Shown: piece by piece, positions 11,881-20,698 of the stretch | How positions within the stretch are numbered: the stretch's first letter is position 1 | Layout of the letters: each line of letters begins with the position of its first letter | Notes under the pieces: generated by a model | Seen by the model: only the letters and a program-made list of their open reading frames with translations | What the model was told of the DNA's origin: nothing | Databases searched by the model: none | Source of the DNA: Novosphingobium sp. Gsoil 351 | GTDB taxonomy: Bacteria > Pseudomonadota > Alphaproteobacteria > Sphingomonadales > Sphingomonadaceae | NCBI RefSeq assembly: GCF_009707465.1 | Contig: NZ_CP046120.1 | Span: 1-64,000, forward strand | Direction: 5' to 3' | DNA: 64,000 bases | Position numbers and translations under genes: made by a program

Positions 11881-13410
11881 CTAGGCCCCCTCGATCACGA
11901 AAATCTCGCCGTCGTAATCGACGATGTAGAGGTTTCGCCGTTGGTCCTGGCCAAAGCTCGCGATGTTGCCGATTGCCCCGGCGTCGGGGGTGAAATCGGC
12001 GTTGCGCAGGGTGAAGCTGGAGGCCGCGAACGTCTGCCCGAACACCAGGCTGGTCGCGGGGATGCTCCACAAACGGCCGCGGACGAAGTCGCCGAAAATG
12101 TATTGGCCCTGCAAGCTCTCGACCGGGCCGCGATAGACATACCCCCCGGTGACCGAATCGCCCTGCACGGGCCCCGTGCCATGGGCGTATTCGGCGACCG
12201 GAGGAACGGCATTTGGCGGCGGCGTGCCGTTGAACGTGCGCGTGCCCTCGAGCCGCGCCCAGCCGAAGTCGAGGCCCGGGCGGTTGGGCGGAATCAGGTC
12301 GATCTCCTCGATCGCGGCCTGGCCGACATCGCCGAGATAGAGGTTGCCGGTGGCGGGATCGAAGCTGTTGCGGAACGGATTGCGCAAGCCAAACGCGTAG
12401 ACCTCGGGCGCGCCGCCGCTGGTGGCGAATGGGTTGCTAGCGGGGATGGCATAGTCGCGCGCCGGATCGGCCGGGAAAGCGTCCGAAGCGACGTCGATCC
12501 TCAGCATCTTGCCGAGCAGCGAGGCGGTGTTCTGCGCGTTGTTTTGCGGATCGCCGCCGCTGCCGCCGTCTCCGCTGGCGATGTAGAGGAAACCGTCGGG
12601 GCCGAACTCGATCCATCCGCCATTGTGGTTGGCGAAGGGCTGGGCGAAGGTCAGGATCAAATCTGCGGTCGCCGGGTCGGCCTGATCGCGGTTGGCGGCA
12701 AACGTACGGTAGCGGCGGACCTCGGTGTCGCCCGCCAGGTTGGTCAGATAGACGAAGAATGTCCCGCTGCTCGCGAAGTCTGGCGCGAGTGCCAGCCCGA
12801 TCAGACCGCGCTCGCCGTCGCTGCTGATCGTCCCGCGGATATCGAGGAACGGGGTTGCCGCGATCGCACCGGTTGCGGGATCGAGGATGCGGATGCGACC
12901 GGCCTGCTCCACCACCAGCACTCGTCCCGAATTGTCGGGAATGCCGGCCAGATAGAGCGGCTGGACGAAGCCCGTTCCCGCACGCCGCACCCGGAAGGTG
13001 CCGCCCCCGGCGTCGGTCACGGTCACCGCGACGTCGAGCGTCGTCTGGGCGCGGCCATCCGAGACGCTGAGCTGGAGGCGGTAGACGTTGTCGCGGTCGG
13101 AATCCGCCGGCGCCTCGAAATCGGGCGGGGTACGGAACGCGAGTTGTCCGCCCGACGACAGGGTGAACTGGGCGGCGTCGGCCCCGCCGGCGATGGCGAA
13201 CGTCAGGGGACCGTTTTGCGCATCGCTGGCGGCGGCGGTGTAGACCGCGCCGGCGGTATTTTCGAGCACGGTGACGCTCGCCGCCGAGGTAAAGGTGGGC
13301 GCGGTGTTGGCGGGCAGCGCAGGTGGCGCGCTTCCGCCTCCGCCGCATCCGGCCAGGGCGGTCGTCGCGATCAGGGCTACGTGGCGGACGAGAGTGGTGG
13401 CGGTCGTCAT
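11881..13410 (-). CDS. Lipoprotein with cadherin-like domain and PQQ-type sugar dehydrogenase propeller
   Basis: A 509-residue exported lipoprotein; the signal ends LAGCGGGG. Residues of about 30-125 form a cadherin/Ig-like domain (TAPTFTSAASVTVLENTAG). The remainder is a six-bladed propeller of the soluble aldose sugar dehydrogenase (GSDH) type, with GLIGLALAPDF, GWIEFGPDGFLYIASGDGG and AFGLRNPFRNSFDP. Family members oxidise sugars with PQQ, but many homologues lack proven activity. The start at 13410 has GGAG six bases upstream; the ATG at 13422 lacks one. It is divergent from the DUF3617 gene. Confidence 0.8.
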   Translation of the reverse strand: MTTATTLVRHVALIATTALAGCGGGGSAPPALPANTAPTFTSAASVTVLENTAGAVYTAAASDAQNGPLTFAIAGGADAAQFTLSSGGQLAFRTPPDFEAPADSDRDNVYRLQLSVSDGRAQTTLDVAVTVTDAGGGTFRVRRAGTGFVQPLYLAGIPDNSGRVLVVEQAGRIRILDPATGAIAATPFLDIRGTISSDGERGLIGLALAPDFASSGTFFVYLTNLAGDTEVRRYRTFAANRDQADPATADLILTFAQPFANHNGGWIEFGPDGFLYIASGDGGSGGDPQNNAQNTASLLGKMLRIDVASDAFPADPARDYAIPASNPFATSGGAPEVYAFGLRNPFRNSFDPATGNLYLGDVGQAAIEEIDLIPPNRPGLDFGWARLEGTRTFNGTPPPNAVPPVAEYAHGTGPVQGDSVTGGYVYRGPVESLQGQYIFGDFVRGRLWSIPATSLVFGQTFAASSFTLRNADFTPDAGAIGNIASFGQDQRRNLYIVDYDGEIFVIEGA

Positions 13411-13528
13411 CGTGCGCTCCATCGCCCCGCTCGGACGTCAGCGTAGCCGCTTCCAACCGAACCGAAAAGACTCTAGCCTGCTTCGCGACGGACGCTGCGC
13501 GCTATGCCCGGCGAAGGGAGAAATGTTG

Positions 13529-14083
13529 ATGATACGTTCGTTCACGCTGCCCAGCCTGGCGCTTGCCGTTCTTGCGCTCGGCGCCTGCGACAAGGCCGAC
13601 AAGGGCCCCAAGTCGATGGAGCAGGCCAAGGCCGAGGCGGCGCAACTCGAGCGGCCCGATCCGGGCCAGTACAAGCAGACCACCAAGATCACCAAGTTCG
13701 AGGTGCCCGGCGCGCCGCCCGAAATGGTCGCGCAGATCCGCAAGATGATGCAGGGCCAAGGCGCCAACCTCGAATACTGCCTGAGCAAGGCTGACACCGA
13801 GAAGGGCTTTGCCGAGATGTTCAAGAAGGGCGCGCAGGGCGATTGCAAGTACGATCGCTTCGACGCCTCGGCCAACACCATCGACGCGATCATGACTTGC
13901 AAGGCGGGCGAGGGTGGATCGGCTAAGATGACGATGAACGGCACGGTCAGCCGCACCGGCAGCAAGGTCAACGTGAACGTCGAGCAGAGGAACGACAAGT
14001 CGCCAATGGGCAACGCAAACATCGCGATGGAGCTGGAAACGACCCGGATCGGCGATTGTCCGGCGGGTCCGGCGAAGAAATGA
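13529..14083 (+). CDS. DUF3617 lipoprotein
   Basis: A 184-residue protein with signal LPSLALAVLALGACDK, a clear LGAC lipobox. The body begins with RPDPGQYKQTTKITKFEVPG and has YCLSKAD, CKYDRF and MTCKA, the cysteine-bearing pattern of DUF3617, a family common in sphingomonads and of unknown function. The second of two close ATG codons (13529) is preferred because the AAGGGAG sequence is eight bases upstream; the ATG at 13523 would be only two bases away. It stands alone between divergent and downstream genes. Confidence 0.8.
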   Translation: MIRSFTLPSLALAVLALGACDKADKGPKSMEQAKAEAAQLERPDPGQYKQTTKITKFEVPGAPPEMVAQIRKMMQGQGANLEYCLSKADTEKGFAEMFKKGAQGDCKYDRFDASANTIDAIMTCKAGEGGSAKMTMNGTVSRTGSKVNVNVEQRNDKSPMGNANIAMELETTRIGDCPAGPAKK

Positions 14084-14161
14084 CCGGCCGAAAAATGACG
14101 GTTATGTGAAAGCGAGACAGATTTGTGAAACTTTAGGCGGAGTTGTGCTTATTGGTCGGTG

Positions 14162-14969
14162 ATGGCCACTTTCGCACTTCCCCGTCGGCGCTCGTTCTCG
14201 CTATCGGCATGGCCGGCATTGGCCGCCTTTCGCGCCGAGGTGGTTCGCCGTTCGGCGCTCGCACGGCGTCCGCAGCCGGCCGGTGTCGTGCCGCCGCCGC
14301 GACGCCTGATGTTCGGAGAGCTGCGTTCCGGGTTGGAATCGTGGTTGGCGTGGCGTCGCTCGCCGGTGCCGATGACACCGGCCTCCGCCGCCGGGCTCCC
14401 GGTCATGCTGTTGCCCGGGTTCGCCACCCACCCGGCGCGGATGTATCGGATGCGCCGGGGTTTGCGCGCGGCGGGCCACTGGGTCGAGGACTGGGGTCTG
14501 GGCTGGAACCTGGGCGGCACTCCCGAACAGCTCGATCGCCTTTGCGCGCGGATCGAGGAGGCGGCGGCGCGGCAAGGTCGGCCGGTCGCGCTCGTCGGGT
14601 GGAGCCTGGGCGGGCTCTATGCGCGCGAAGCGGCCAAGCGGGTGCCGCACGCGGTCGCCATGGTGGTGACCATGGGTACCCCGTTCTCGGGCGATCTTCA
14701 CGCAAACAACGCCTGGCGTGCCTATCACTGGATCACCGGGCACGACGTGGCCGAACCTCCGGTCCCGGGCGACTACGCGGTCAAGCCGCCCGTCCCGACG
14801 ATCGCCCTGTGGAGCGCGCGCGACGGGATCGTGGCGCCGCGCGGCGCGCGGGCGGGCAGGCGAACGCGATGCCGCGGTCGCGGTGCGCTGCACCCACCTC
14901 GGGTTCGCCAGCCACCCCCGTGCGGTGGAGACGGTCGCCGATCAGCTAAGCCGCTTCGCCGGCGGCTGA
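14162..14969 (+). CDS. Alpha/beta hydrolase, one frameshift near the C-terminus
   Basis: An alpha/beta hydrolase of about 268 residues. The nucleophile elbow is GWSLGG, preceded by the hydrophobic strand PVALV, and the oxyanion segment is LLPGFATHP. A frame change near 14850 (in GCGCGGGCGGGC) separates it from its last strand, where HLGFASHPRAVETVADQL supplies the catalytic histidine. The substrate is unknown. The start is uncertain: ATG 14162 gives a long basic leader; ATG 14309 (MFGELRSGLESW) is an alternative. It lies just upstream of the Anbu operon but has its own gap of about 100 bases. Confidence 0.65.
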
Positions 14970-15024
14970 GCTGGAGCCCGCGACAGGGAAGGCCGCTGTT
15001 TTCGCATTTGCAGCACGCAATGAC

Positions 15025-15053
15025 TTGACAGGCGGCTGTCGCTTGGCCGTGAT
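15025..15053 (+). promoter_or_regulatory. Possible promoter of the Anbu operon
   Basis: TTGACA at 15025-15030 is a perfect -35 hexamer. Seventeen bases downstream is CGTGAT, a weak -10. It lies about 20 bases before the first gene. Only the -35 is strong. Confidence 0.35.
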
Positions 15054-15073
15054 GGCGCGATGGGGCTCAGCCA

Positions 15074-16502
15074 TTGACCAGACCGTCGGTTTACGACGAG
15101 ATGCACGATGCCGATGGCGGCATCCACCCCGCCTATGCCGAATACTGCAACTGGTTCGAACAGCAGGATCGCGCGGTCCTGCGGCGCAAGGCGGGTGAGG
15201 CCGAACGGACCTTTCGCCGTACCGGCATCACCTTCAACGTCTATGGCGAGGACGACGCCGAGGAGCGGCTGATCCCGTTCGACATGATCCCGAGGATCAT
15301 TTCGGCGCGCCAGTGGCGCAAGCTGGAACGCGGGATCGAGCAGCGGGTGCGCGCGCTCAACGCGTTCCTCCACGACCTGTACCACCGCCAGGAGATCGTC
15401 CGCGCCGGGCGCCTGCCCGAGCCGCTGCTGCGCGGGAACGAGGCGTTCCTGCCGCAGATGGTGGGGTTCACCCCGCCGGGCGGGGTCTATACCCACATCG
15501 TCGGGATCGACCTGGTGCGCACCGGCGAAGACGATTTCATGGTGCTCGAGGACAACGCCCGCACTCCCAGCGGGGTGTCGTACATGCTCGAGAACCGCGA
15601 GACGATGATGGCGATGTTCCCCGAACTCTTCACCCACGTGCGGGTGCGCGACGTTTCGGACTACCCGCGCCGCCTTGCCCGCAGCCTGGCCGCCTGCGCG
15701 CCCGCGGCCGCCGCGGGGCACAACCCGGTGGTCGCGGTCCTGACCCCCGGCATCTACAATTCGGCCTACTTCGAGCACGCCTTCCTCGCCGATCAGATGG
15801 GCGCCGAACTGGTCGAGGGCAGCGATCTGCGGGTCGAGGGCGGACGCATCGCGATGCGCACCACGCAAGGCTACCAGCCGGTCGACGTGCTCTATCGCCG
15901 GGTCGATGACGAGTGGCTCGATCCGCTGACCTTCAACCACAGGTCGGTGCTCGGCCCGTCGGGGATCATGGACATCTACCGCGCCGGGGGAATCACCCTG
16001 GCCAACGCGCCGGGGACGGGCATCGCCGACGACAAGGCGATCTACAGTTTCATGCCCGAGATCGTCGAGTTCTACACCGGCGAGAAGCCGATCCTTCACA
16101 ACGTTCAGACCTGGCGCTGCGCAGAGAAGGATCTGCTCGCCTACGTGCTCGATCACCTGGCCGAACTGGTGGTCAAGGAAGTCCACGGTTCGGGTGGCTA
16201 CGGGATGCTGATCGGGCCGACGTCGTCGGCCAAGGAGATCGAGGCGTTCCGCGCCAAGCTCAAGGCCAAGCCCGACAACTACATCGCCCAGCCGACGCTG
16301 GCGCTATCGACGGTGCCGACCTTCGCCCGCTCAGGCCTCGCTCCGCGCCACGTCGATCTGCGCCCGTTCGTGCTGGTCTCGCCGCGGGGGATCGAGATCA
16401 CCCCGGGCGGGCTGACCCGGGTGGCGCTGAAGAAGGGCAGCCTTGTGGTCAATTCGTCGCAAGGCGGGGGGCACCAAGGACAGCTGGGTGCTGGAAGACT
16501 GA
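15074..16502 (+). CDS. Circularly permuted ATP-grasp type 2 protein (Anbu operon), one frameshift at the end
   Basis: About 475 residues of the DUF404/DUF407 circularly permuted ATP-grasp family. Visible motifs: RTGITFNVYGEDDAEERLIP, PFDMIPRII, FMVLEDNARTPSGVSYMLEN, VVAVLTPGIYNSAYFEHAFL, LANAPGTGIADDKAIY, ELVVKEVHGSGGYGMLIGP and the terminal VNSSQGGG. A six-G run near 16470 holds one extra base; with it removed the end reads TKDSWVLED with TGA at 16500-16502, as in intact homologues. Predicted (Iyer and colleagues) to form an amide or peptide bond using ATP. Start is TTG 15074 or ATG 15101. First gene of the operon with alpha-E, transglutaminase and Anbu. Confidence 0.9.
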
Positions 16503-16548
16503 TGTTTCTTGCTCGCCATCGGAAGTCGGGGCGCCGGGAGATGCCTCG

Positions 16549-17493
16549 ATGCTAGGTCGCACGGCCAACGGCATCTTCTGGCTGTTCCGCTATCTCGAGC
16601 GGGCTGAGAACACCGTGCGGCTGCTCGATGCGGGGTTCCGCATGGCGCTGACCCGCAATGTCGCCACCAGCGAGGAAGAATGGCGCTCGGTCATCGTCAC
16701 GATCGGCCAGCGAGCGGCTTACGAGGCGAGGAATGGCACTTACGCCGGGGTCCAGGTGTTCAACTGGATCCTGCGCGACAAGAACAATTCCGAAAGCGTG
16801 CTGCGAATGATCGAGGCCGCGCGGACCAATGCCCGGATGGTCCGCGCCGGTCTCACCCGCGAGGTGTGGGAGGCGATCAACGAGACCTGGATGCGCTTGT
16901 CCGACGCGCTCACCCGCCCAGTCCGCGAGAACAGCCTGGGCGGTGTGCTCGACCTCGTCCGCCGCCAGTCGACCCAGGTGCGCGGGGCCATGGACGGTAC
17001 CATGCTGCGCAACGAGATCTACAACTTCGCCCGGCTCGGCAAGTTCATCGAGCGTGCCGACAACACCGCGCGGATCCTGGACGTGAAGTACTACGTGCTG
17101 CTGCCCGCGGTCTCGTACGTCGGATCGAGCCTCGACAATGTTCAGTGGGACAACGTCCTGCGCTCGGTTTCGGCCGAGCGCGCGTATCGCTGGCTTAATG
17201 CCGGGCGGATGGACCCGCGCTCGATCGCCGAGTTCCTGATCCTCGATGGCCGGTTTCCGCGCAGTTTGGCGTTCTGCTACTCGAAGATAAGCTCGAACCT
17301 CGCCAGCCTCGAACGCGATTACGGCAATGCGATGCCGTGCCACGCAATGCTGGCCGAATCCGCCGGGTTGGTCGGCCAGGGGCGGATCGAGGAAATCTTC
17401 GAGACCGGCCTCCACGAATTCATCGGCGGGTTCATCGCCCGCAACCAGGCGCTGGCCGCGCAAGTCCAGCGCGATTACCGTTTCACCGAATAA
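16549..17493 (+). CDS. Alpha-E domain protein (DUF403)
   Basis: A 314-residue all-helical alpha-E protein beginning MLGRTANGIFWLFRYLERAE, the family signature. Further conserved stretches are FNWILRDKNNSESV, GTMLRNEIYNFARLGKFIER and SIAEFLILDGRFPRSL. The biochemical role is unproven; it is nearly always next to, or fused with, the circularly permuted ATP-grasp and is proposed to act with it. The start at 16549 has GGAG eight bases upstream. The earlier ATG at 16541 meets a stop after four codons. Confidence 0.92.
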   Translation: MLGRTANGIFWLFRYLERAENTVRLLDAGFRMALTRNVATSEEEWRSVIVTIGQRAAYEARNGTYAGVQVFNWILRDKNNSESVLRMIEAARTNARMVRAGLTREVWEAINETWMRLSDALTRPVRENSLGGVLDLVRRQSTQVRGAMDGTMLRNEIYNFARLGKFIERADNTARILDVKYYVLLPAVSYVGSSLDNVQWDNVLRSVSAERAYRWLNAGRMDPRSIAEFLILDGRFPRSLAFCYSKISSNLASLERDYGNAMPCHAMLAESAGLVGQGRIEEIFETGLHEFIGGFIARNQALAAQVQRDYRFTE

Positions 17494-17510
17494 AGACAAA
17501 AGGCCGCACC

Positions 17511-18323
17511 TTGCTTCTCACGATCGATCACCAGACCAGGTACCGTTTCGACGAACCTGTTGCGCACGGGCTTCAGCGGTTGAGGTTGACCCCGAAGGCG
17601 ACCTCTGGCCAGTCGATCCTCGATTGGGAGATGACGCTGCAAGGCGCCACGGTGGAGGCCGAGTACGAGGATCAGAACCACAACCGGACGACGCTGATCG
17701 CGCTCGACCAGGGAACGCGAGAGTTGACCGTCACCTGCCGCGGCGCAGTGCGGACGGCAGACCAGGCCGGGGTCATTGGCCGCCATGCCGGGCACCTGCC
17801 GCTGTGGCACTTCCTCGACAACACCGCCGCGACGCGGCCCGGCCCGCGGATGCGCGCGCTGGTTTCCTCGCTGCCGGTCGAGGACGACCACGTCACCACT
17901 CTGCACAGGATGTCGGCTGCGGTGATTGCTACGGTGGAATATGCGGCAGGCCACACCGACGCCGAGACGTCCGCAGAGGAGGCCTTGGTCGGGGGGCGGG
18001 GAGTCTGCCAGGACCACGCCCAGATCTTCGTCGGCTGCGCACGGATGCTGGGGATTCCGGCGCGTTACGTCTCAGGGTACCTGATGATGGACGACCGGAT
18101 CGAACAGGAAGCGAGTCACGCCTGGGCGGAAGCGCACATCGACGGGCTCGGCTGGGTCGGATTCGACGTTTCGAACGGGATCAGTCCCGATCCGCGCTAT
18201 GTCCGCGTCGCCACCGGTCGCGACTACCGCGAGGCGGCGCCTGTCACCGGAATCAGCTATGGCGGGGGCGATGCGTCGATGCACGTTCGGCTTGCAGTCG
18301 AACGGCAGCACGTGGAACAGTAG
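17511..18323 (+). CDS. Transglutaminase-like cysteine protease (Anbu operon)
   Basis: A 270-residue protein with an N-terminal beta domain (LLTIDHQTRYRFDEPVAHG) followed by a transglutaminase-like core. The catalytic triad is visible as Cys166 in GGRGVCQDHA, His203 in EASHAWAEA and Asp219 in GWVGFDVSNG. It is predicted to be a papain-fold peptidase or amidase, not a cross-linker, perhaps removing or trimming a peptide modification. The start is taken as TTG 17511, 18 bases after the alpha-E stop; no strong ribosome-binding site is visible. It ends 34 bases before anbu. Confidence 0.9.
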   Translation: MLLTIDHQTRYRFDEPVAHGLQRLRLTPKATSGQSILDWEMTLQGATVEAEYEDQNHNRTTLIALDQGTRELTVTCRGAVRTADQAGVIGRHAGHLPLWHFLDNTAATRPGPRMRALVSSLPVEDDHVTTLHRMSAAVIATVEYAAGHTDAETSAEEALVGGRGVCQDHAQIFVGCARMLGIPARYVSGYLMMDDRIEQEASHAWAEAHIDGLGWVGFDVSNGISPDPRYVRVATGRDYREAAPVTGISYGGGDASMHVRLAVERQHVEQ

Positions 18324-18357
18324 CCGCCGAGGGCATTCGGACGGGTGGAGAGTTGCG

Positions 18358-19122
18358 ATGACCTATTGCGTGGGGATGACGCTCGACAAGGGCCTGGTGA
18401 TGATGAGCGACACCCGCACCAACTCGGGCGTCGACAATATCTCCGTGTTTCGCAAGATGTTCCACTGGTGCGTGCCGGGCGAGCGGATCGTGGCGATCAT
18501 GACCGCGGGCAACCTCGCGACCACTCAGGCGGTGATCAGCCAACTCGAGGAGCGGACCAAGGCCCCCAACGAACGCCGCCCTTCGGTGCTCGAAGCGGCG
18601 ACGATGTTCCAGGTTGCGACCCAGGTCGGCAACCTCCTCAACGAGACGATCCGCTCGCGCCAGATGTCCGACGGACAGGGCGGGGGGCCGCGCTTCACCG
18701 CCTCGATCATCGTCGCCGGGCAGATCAAGGGCATGGAGCCGCGGCTTTTCATGATCTATCCCGAAGGCAACTTCATCGAGGCCAGCTTCGACACCCCGTT
18801 CTTCCAGATCGGCGAGACCAAGTATGGCCGTCCGATCATTCTGCGCGGCTACGACCGGGCAATGAGCTTCGAGGATGCGGTCAAGCTGATGATGGTCAGC
18901 TTCGATTCCACGCTGGCCGCAAACCTGTCCGTCGGCCTGCCGCTAGACCTGCTGGTGATCGAGCGCGATCGTTTCGAACCGCTCCAACAGCGCCGCATCT
19001 TGGCGAACGATCCCTATTTCAAGTCGATTTCATCCAGCTGGGGCAAGGCGTTGCGCGACGCATTTCATTCGCTGCCAGACTATAGTTTCGAGGACACGAA
19101 GGACGTGGTCGCCGTGGAATAG
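18358..19122 (+). CDS. Anbu proteasome-like peptidase
   Basis: A 254-residue member of the Anbu (ancestral beta subunit, COG3484) group of Ntn hydrolases. After removal of Met the protein would begin Thr1-Tyr-Cys-Val-Gly. Asp17 (MSDTRTNSG) and Lys32 (FRKM) complete the proteasome-like active site. Later motifs include MTAGNLATTQAVI and GPRFTASIIVAGQI. Structural work on relatives describes open-ring or helical assemblies; natural substrates are unknown. GTGGAG lies about eight bases before the ATG. It is the last gene of the four-gene operon, with no ATPase partner nearby. Confidence 0.92.
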   Translation: MTYCVGMTLDKGLVMMSDTRTNSGVDNISVFRKMFHWCVPGERIVAIMTAGNLATTQAVISQLEERTKAPNERRPSVLEAATMFQVATQVGNLLNETIRSRQMSDGQGGGPRFTASIIVAGQIKGMEPRLFMIYPEGNFIEASFDTPFFQIGETKYGRPIILRGYDRAMSFEDAVKLMMVSFDSTLAANLSVGLPLDLLVIERDRFEPLQQRRILANDPYFKSISSSWGKALRDAFHSLPDYSFEDTKDVVAVE

Positions 19123-19202
19123 GGGGAAATCGTCTAGGGGATCGCTCCGTAATGGAGGTAATATGATCCCGCTGGTTCCGTTCGTTGGTGCCCGATGATA
19201 CG

Positions 19203-19271
19203 TATAATTACCTAGTTTATGTGTCCATTTTCACGCTGATCGCGCTGGCACGACCCCACGATCTGGGGTCG
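19203..19271 (+). promoter_or_regulatory. TATAAT hexamer and hairpin before the LuxR-type regulator
   Basis: A perfect TATAAT (19203-19208) has no good -35 at normal spacing. Downstream, CGACCCC and GGGGTCG (19251-19271) form a seven-base-pair stem ten bases before the ATG at 19281. It could be a leader hairpin; the function is not established. Confidence 0.35.
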
Positions 19272-19280
19272 AATCCGCTC

Positions 19281-19932
19281 ATGACCACGCGACTACCCAT
19301 CCATGTGCTGGACAGCGACCATGGCCGCCGGGCCCAGATAGCGCGTTGCGCTTACGCGCTGGGACATCACGCCGAGGTCTATTCCGACCCCGCCGAACTC
19401 GCGTCCTTCGCTCCTGAAGGCGGGGTGGTGGTGGCGCTGGAAGAGGCCATGCGCGGAGGGAGTGTCGGGCCTGATGGGCCTGCTGAACCGCGAAGGCCGC
19501 TGGCTTGCGGTCATCGCGACCAGTTCCAATCCGACGATCGCCAAGGCGGTCGACGCGATCAAGCAGGGCGCCATGGACTATCTACCCCTGCCGCTCGACG
19601 AAGGCGACTTGTCGCTGGCGATTGAAAAGGTTGCCGCCGAAGCGGAGCTTCGTCGTTCGCGGCACTTGCGTCAGACCGCGGCGCGATCGCGCCTCGCCAG
19701 GCTTTCGGGCCGCGAGCGCGAGGTCGTGGAGCGCATGACGCTCGGTTTGACCAACAAGGAAATCGGGCGGGAGCTGGATATCAGCCCACGAACTGTTGAA
19801 ATCCACCGCACCAATGCCCTGACGAAGCTCAACGCAAGGCACAGCGCCGAGGCGATAAGGCTCTGCTTTGAGGGCAGCGACGATTCCCCCCAGATATCAG
19901 TCAGCCCTGTCCGCGTAATACGATATTCATGA
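19281..19932 (+). CDS. LuxR-family regulator with degenerate receiver domain, one frameshift
   Basis: About 216 residues. The N-terminal half (LPIHVLDSDHGRRAQIARCA) follows the FixJ-like receiver fold, but the position of the phosphorylated Asp reads VVVALEEAM and the usual conserved Lys-Pro pair is replaced by LPLPLDEG, so phosphorylation is unlikely. The C-terminal half is a clear LuxR helix-turn-helix: LSGREREVVERMTLGLTNKE then SPRTVEIHRTNALTKL. A frame change near 19455-19462, in a G-rich run, joins the halves. It lies directly downstream of the Anbu operon with its own leader. Confidence 0.75.
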
Positions 19933-20004
19933 GTTGTGCCGAGATGAGGACAAAAGTCCTCGCCTCGGGAACGCTTGGAGCCTGCGCGACTTTAACGGGG
20001 AGGG

Positions 20005-20592
20005 ATGCTGTCGGGGGGCAAGAAGTCGGCTCATGGTTTCACCATCGCCATGACCCGTTTCGGTGGCGAAAAGCCGGTGAACGACCGGTCGCGGGTGCGG
20101 GCCGACGATCCGCCTGGAATGCTGCTCAGTCTGCGGACCTTGGCGAGGGCCATGCTCGCGCTAACCGACCCGGCCGCCGCTCGAGCCGATGCTCCCCAGC
20201 TTACCTCGGAGCGCCGCCAGTGGGGTGCTTTGGCGCGCAGCCTGCATCATGAACGGGCCCGGCGGGCAAACTTCCTCCCGCCGGAGCTGTTCGGGGAACC
20301 CGGTTGGGACATACTCCTCGACCTCGCTTTCGCGGCCCAGGCTAATGAGCCGCGCTCGATCAAATCGGCCTGCCTCTCCTCGCACGTGCCAGAGGCGACC
20401 GCGTTGCGTTATATCGATTTGCTCATACGTCTTGGGCTCGTCGAGCGCACCGCCGACAAGATAGACCGGCGCCGAAAGTTCGTTCGGCTGACCGAGCTGG
20501 GTGAACGCAATATGCGCGACTACCTCGCTTCGATGCCCCCGATCGGAGATCAAGGAGAAGACTTGATCCGCTACCTCGCCCAACTCGGCTGA
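20005..20592 (+). CDS. Winged-helix (MarR-like) DNA-binding protein
   Basis: A 195-residue protein. The C-terminal half reads as a winged helix: SIKSACLSSHVPEATALRYI as the helix-turn-helix, then LIRLGLVERTADKIDRRRKF as the wing, and TELGERNMRDYL. The N-terminal half has no recognisable domain. The start ATG 20005 follows a GGGAGGG sequence at very short spacing; ATG 20050 (MTRFGGEKPV) is an alternative. Probably a transcription regulator; the target is unknown. It lies between the pseudo-receiver regulator and serC. Confidence 0.65.
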   Translation: MLSGGKKSAHGFTIAMTRFGGEKPVNDRSRVRADDPPGMLLSLRTLARAMLALTDPAAARADAPQLTSERRQWGALARSLHHERARRANFLPPELFGEPGWDILLDLAFAAQANEPRSIKSACLSSHVPEATALRYIDLLIRLGLVERTADKIDRRRKFVRLTELGERNMRDYLASMPPIGDQGEDLIRYLAQLG

Positions 20593-20614
20593 CGCACCTT
20601 CCGATCGATCCTGC

Positions 20615-20642
20615 TTGACTTGGTGCGGCGCAGCACTAGGGC
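20615..20642 (+). promoter_or_regulatory. Possible serC promoter
   Basis: TTGACT (20615-20620), a 16-base spacer and TAGGGC (20637-20642). The -35 is good, the -10 poor. Placement just before the structured serC leader is reasonable. Confidence 0.35.
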
Positions 20643-20653
20643 CGCCGACGGGC

Positions 20654-20693
20654 CACGCGGTCCCAACGCCGCGCGTGCTCTCTGCAAGGAGAG
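20654..20693 (+). ncRNA. Structured serC leader (candidate serC RNA motif)
   Basis: Two adjacent hairpins precede serC. The first has stem CACGCGG / CCGCGCGTG with loop TCCCAACG (20654-20677, one bulge). The second has CTCTC / GAGAG around TGCAAG (20678-20693). The second stem traps the ribosome-binding AAGGAG seven bases before the serC ATG. A conserved serC motif upstream of serC is established in Alphaproteobacteria; I recognise it by position and shape only. Confidence 0.5.
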
Positions 20694-20698
20694 ACTAC

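Noticed and set aside
11941..13446. 501-codon plus-strand open frame
   Set aside because: Antisense shadow of the sugar-dehydrogenase-like lipoprotein gene, which has clear signal and propeller motifs.
19251..19280. tRNA-like T-arm (GGGGTCGAATCC)
   Set aside because: No acceptor stem, D-arm or anticodon arm can be formed upstream; it is a simple hairpin before an ATG.
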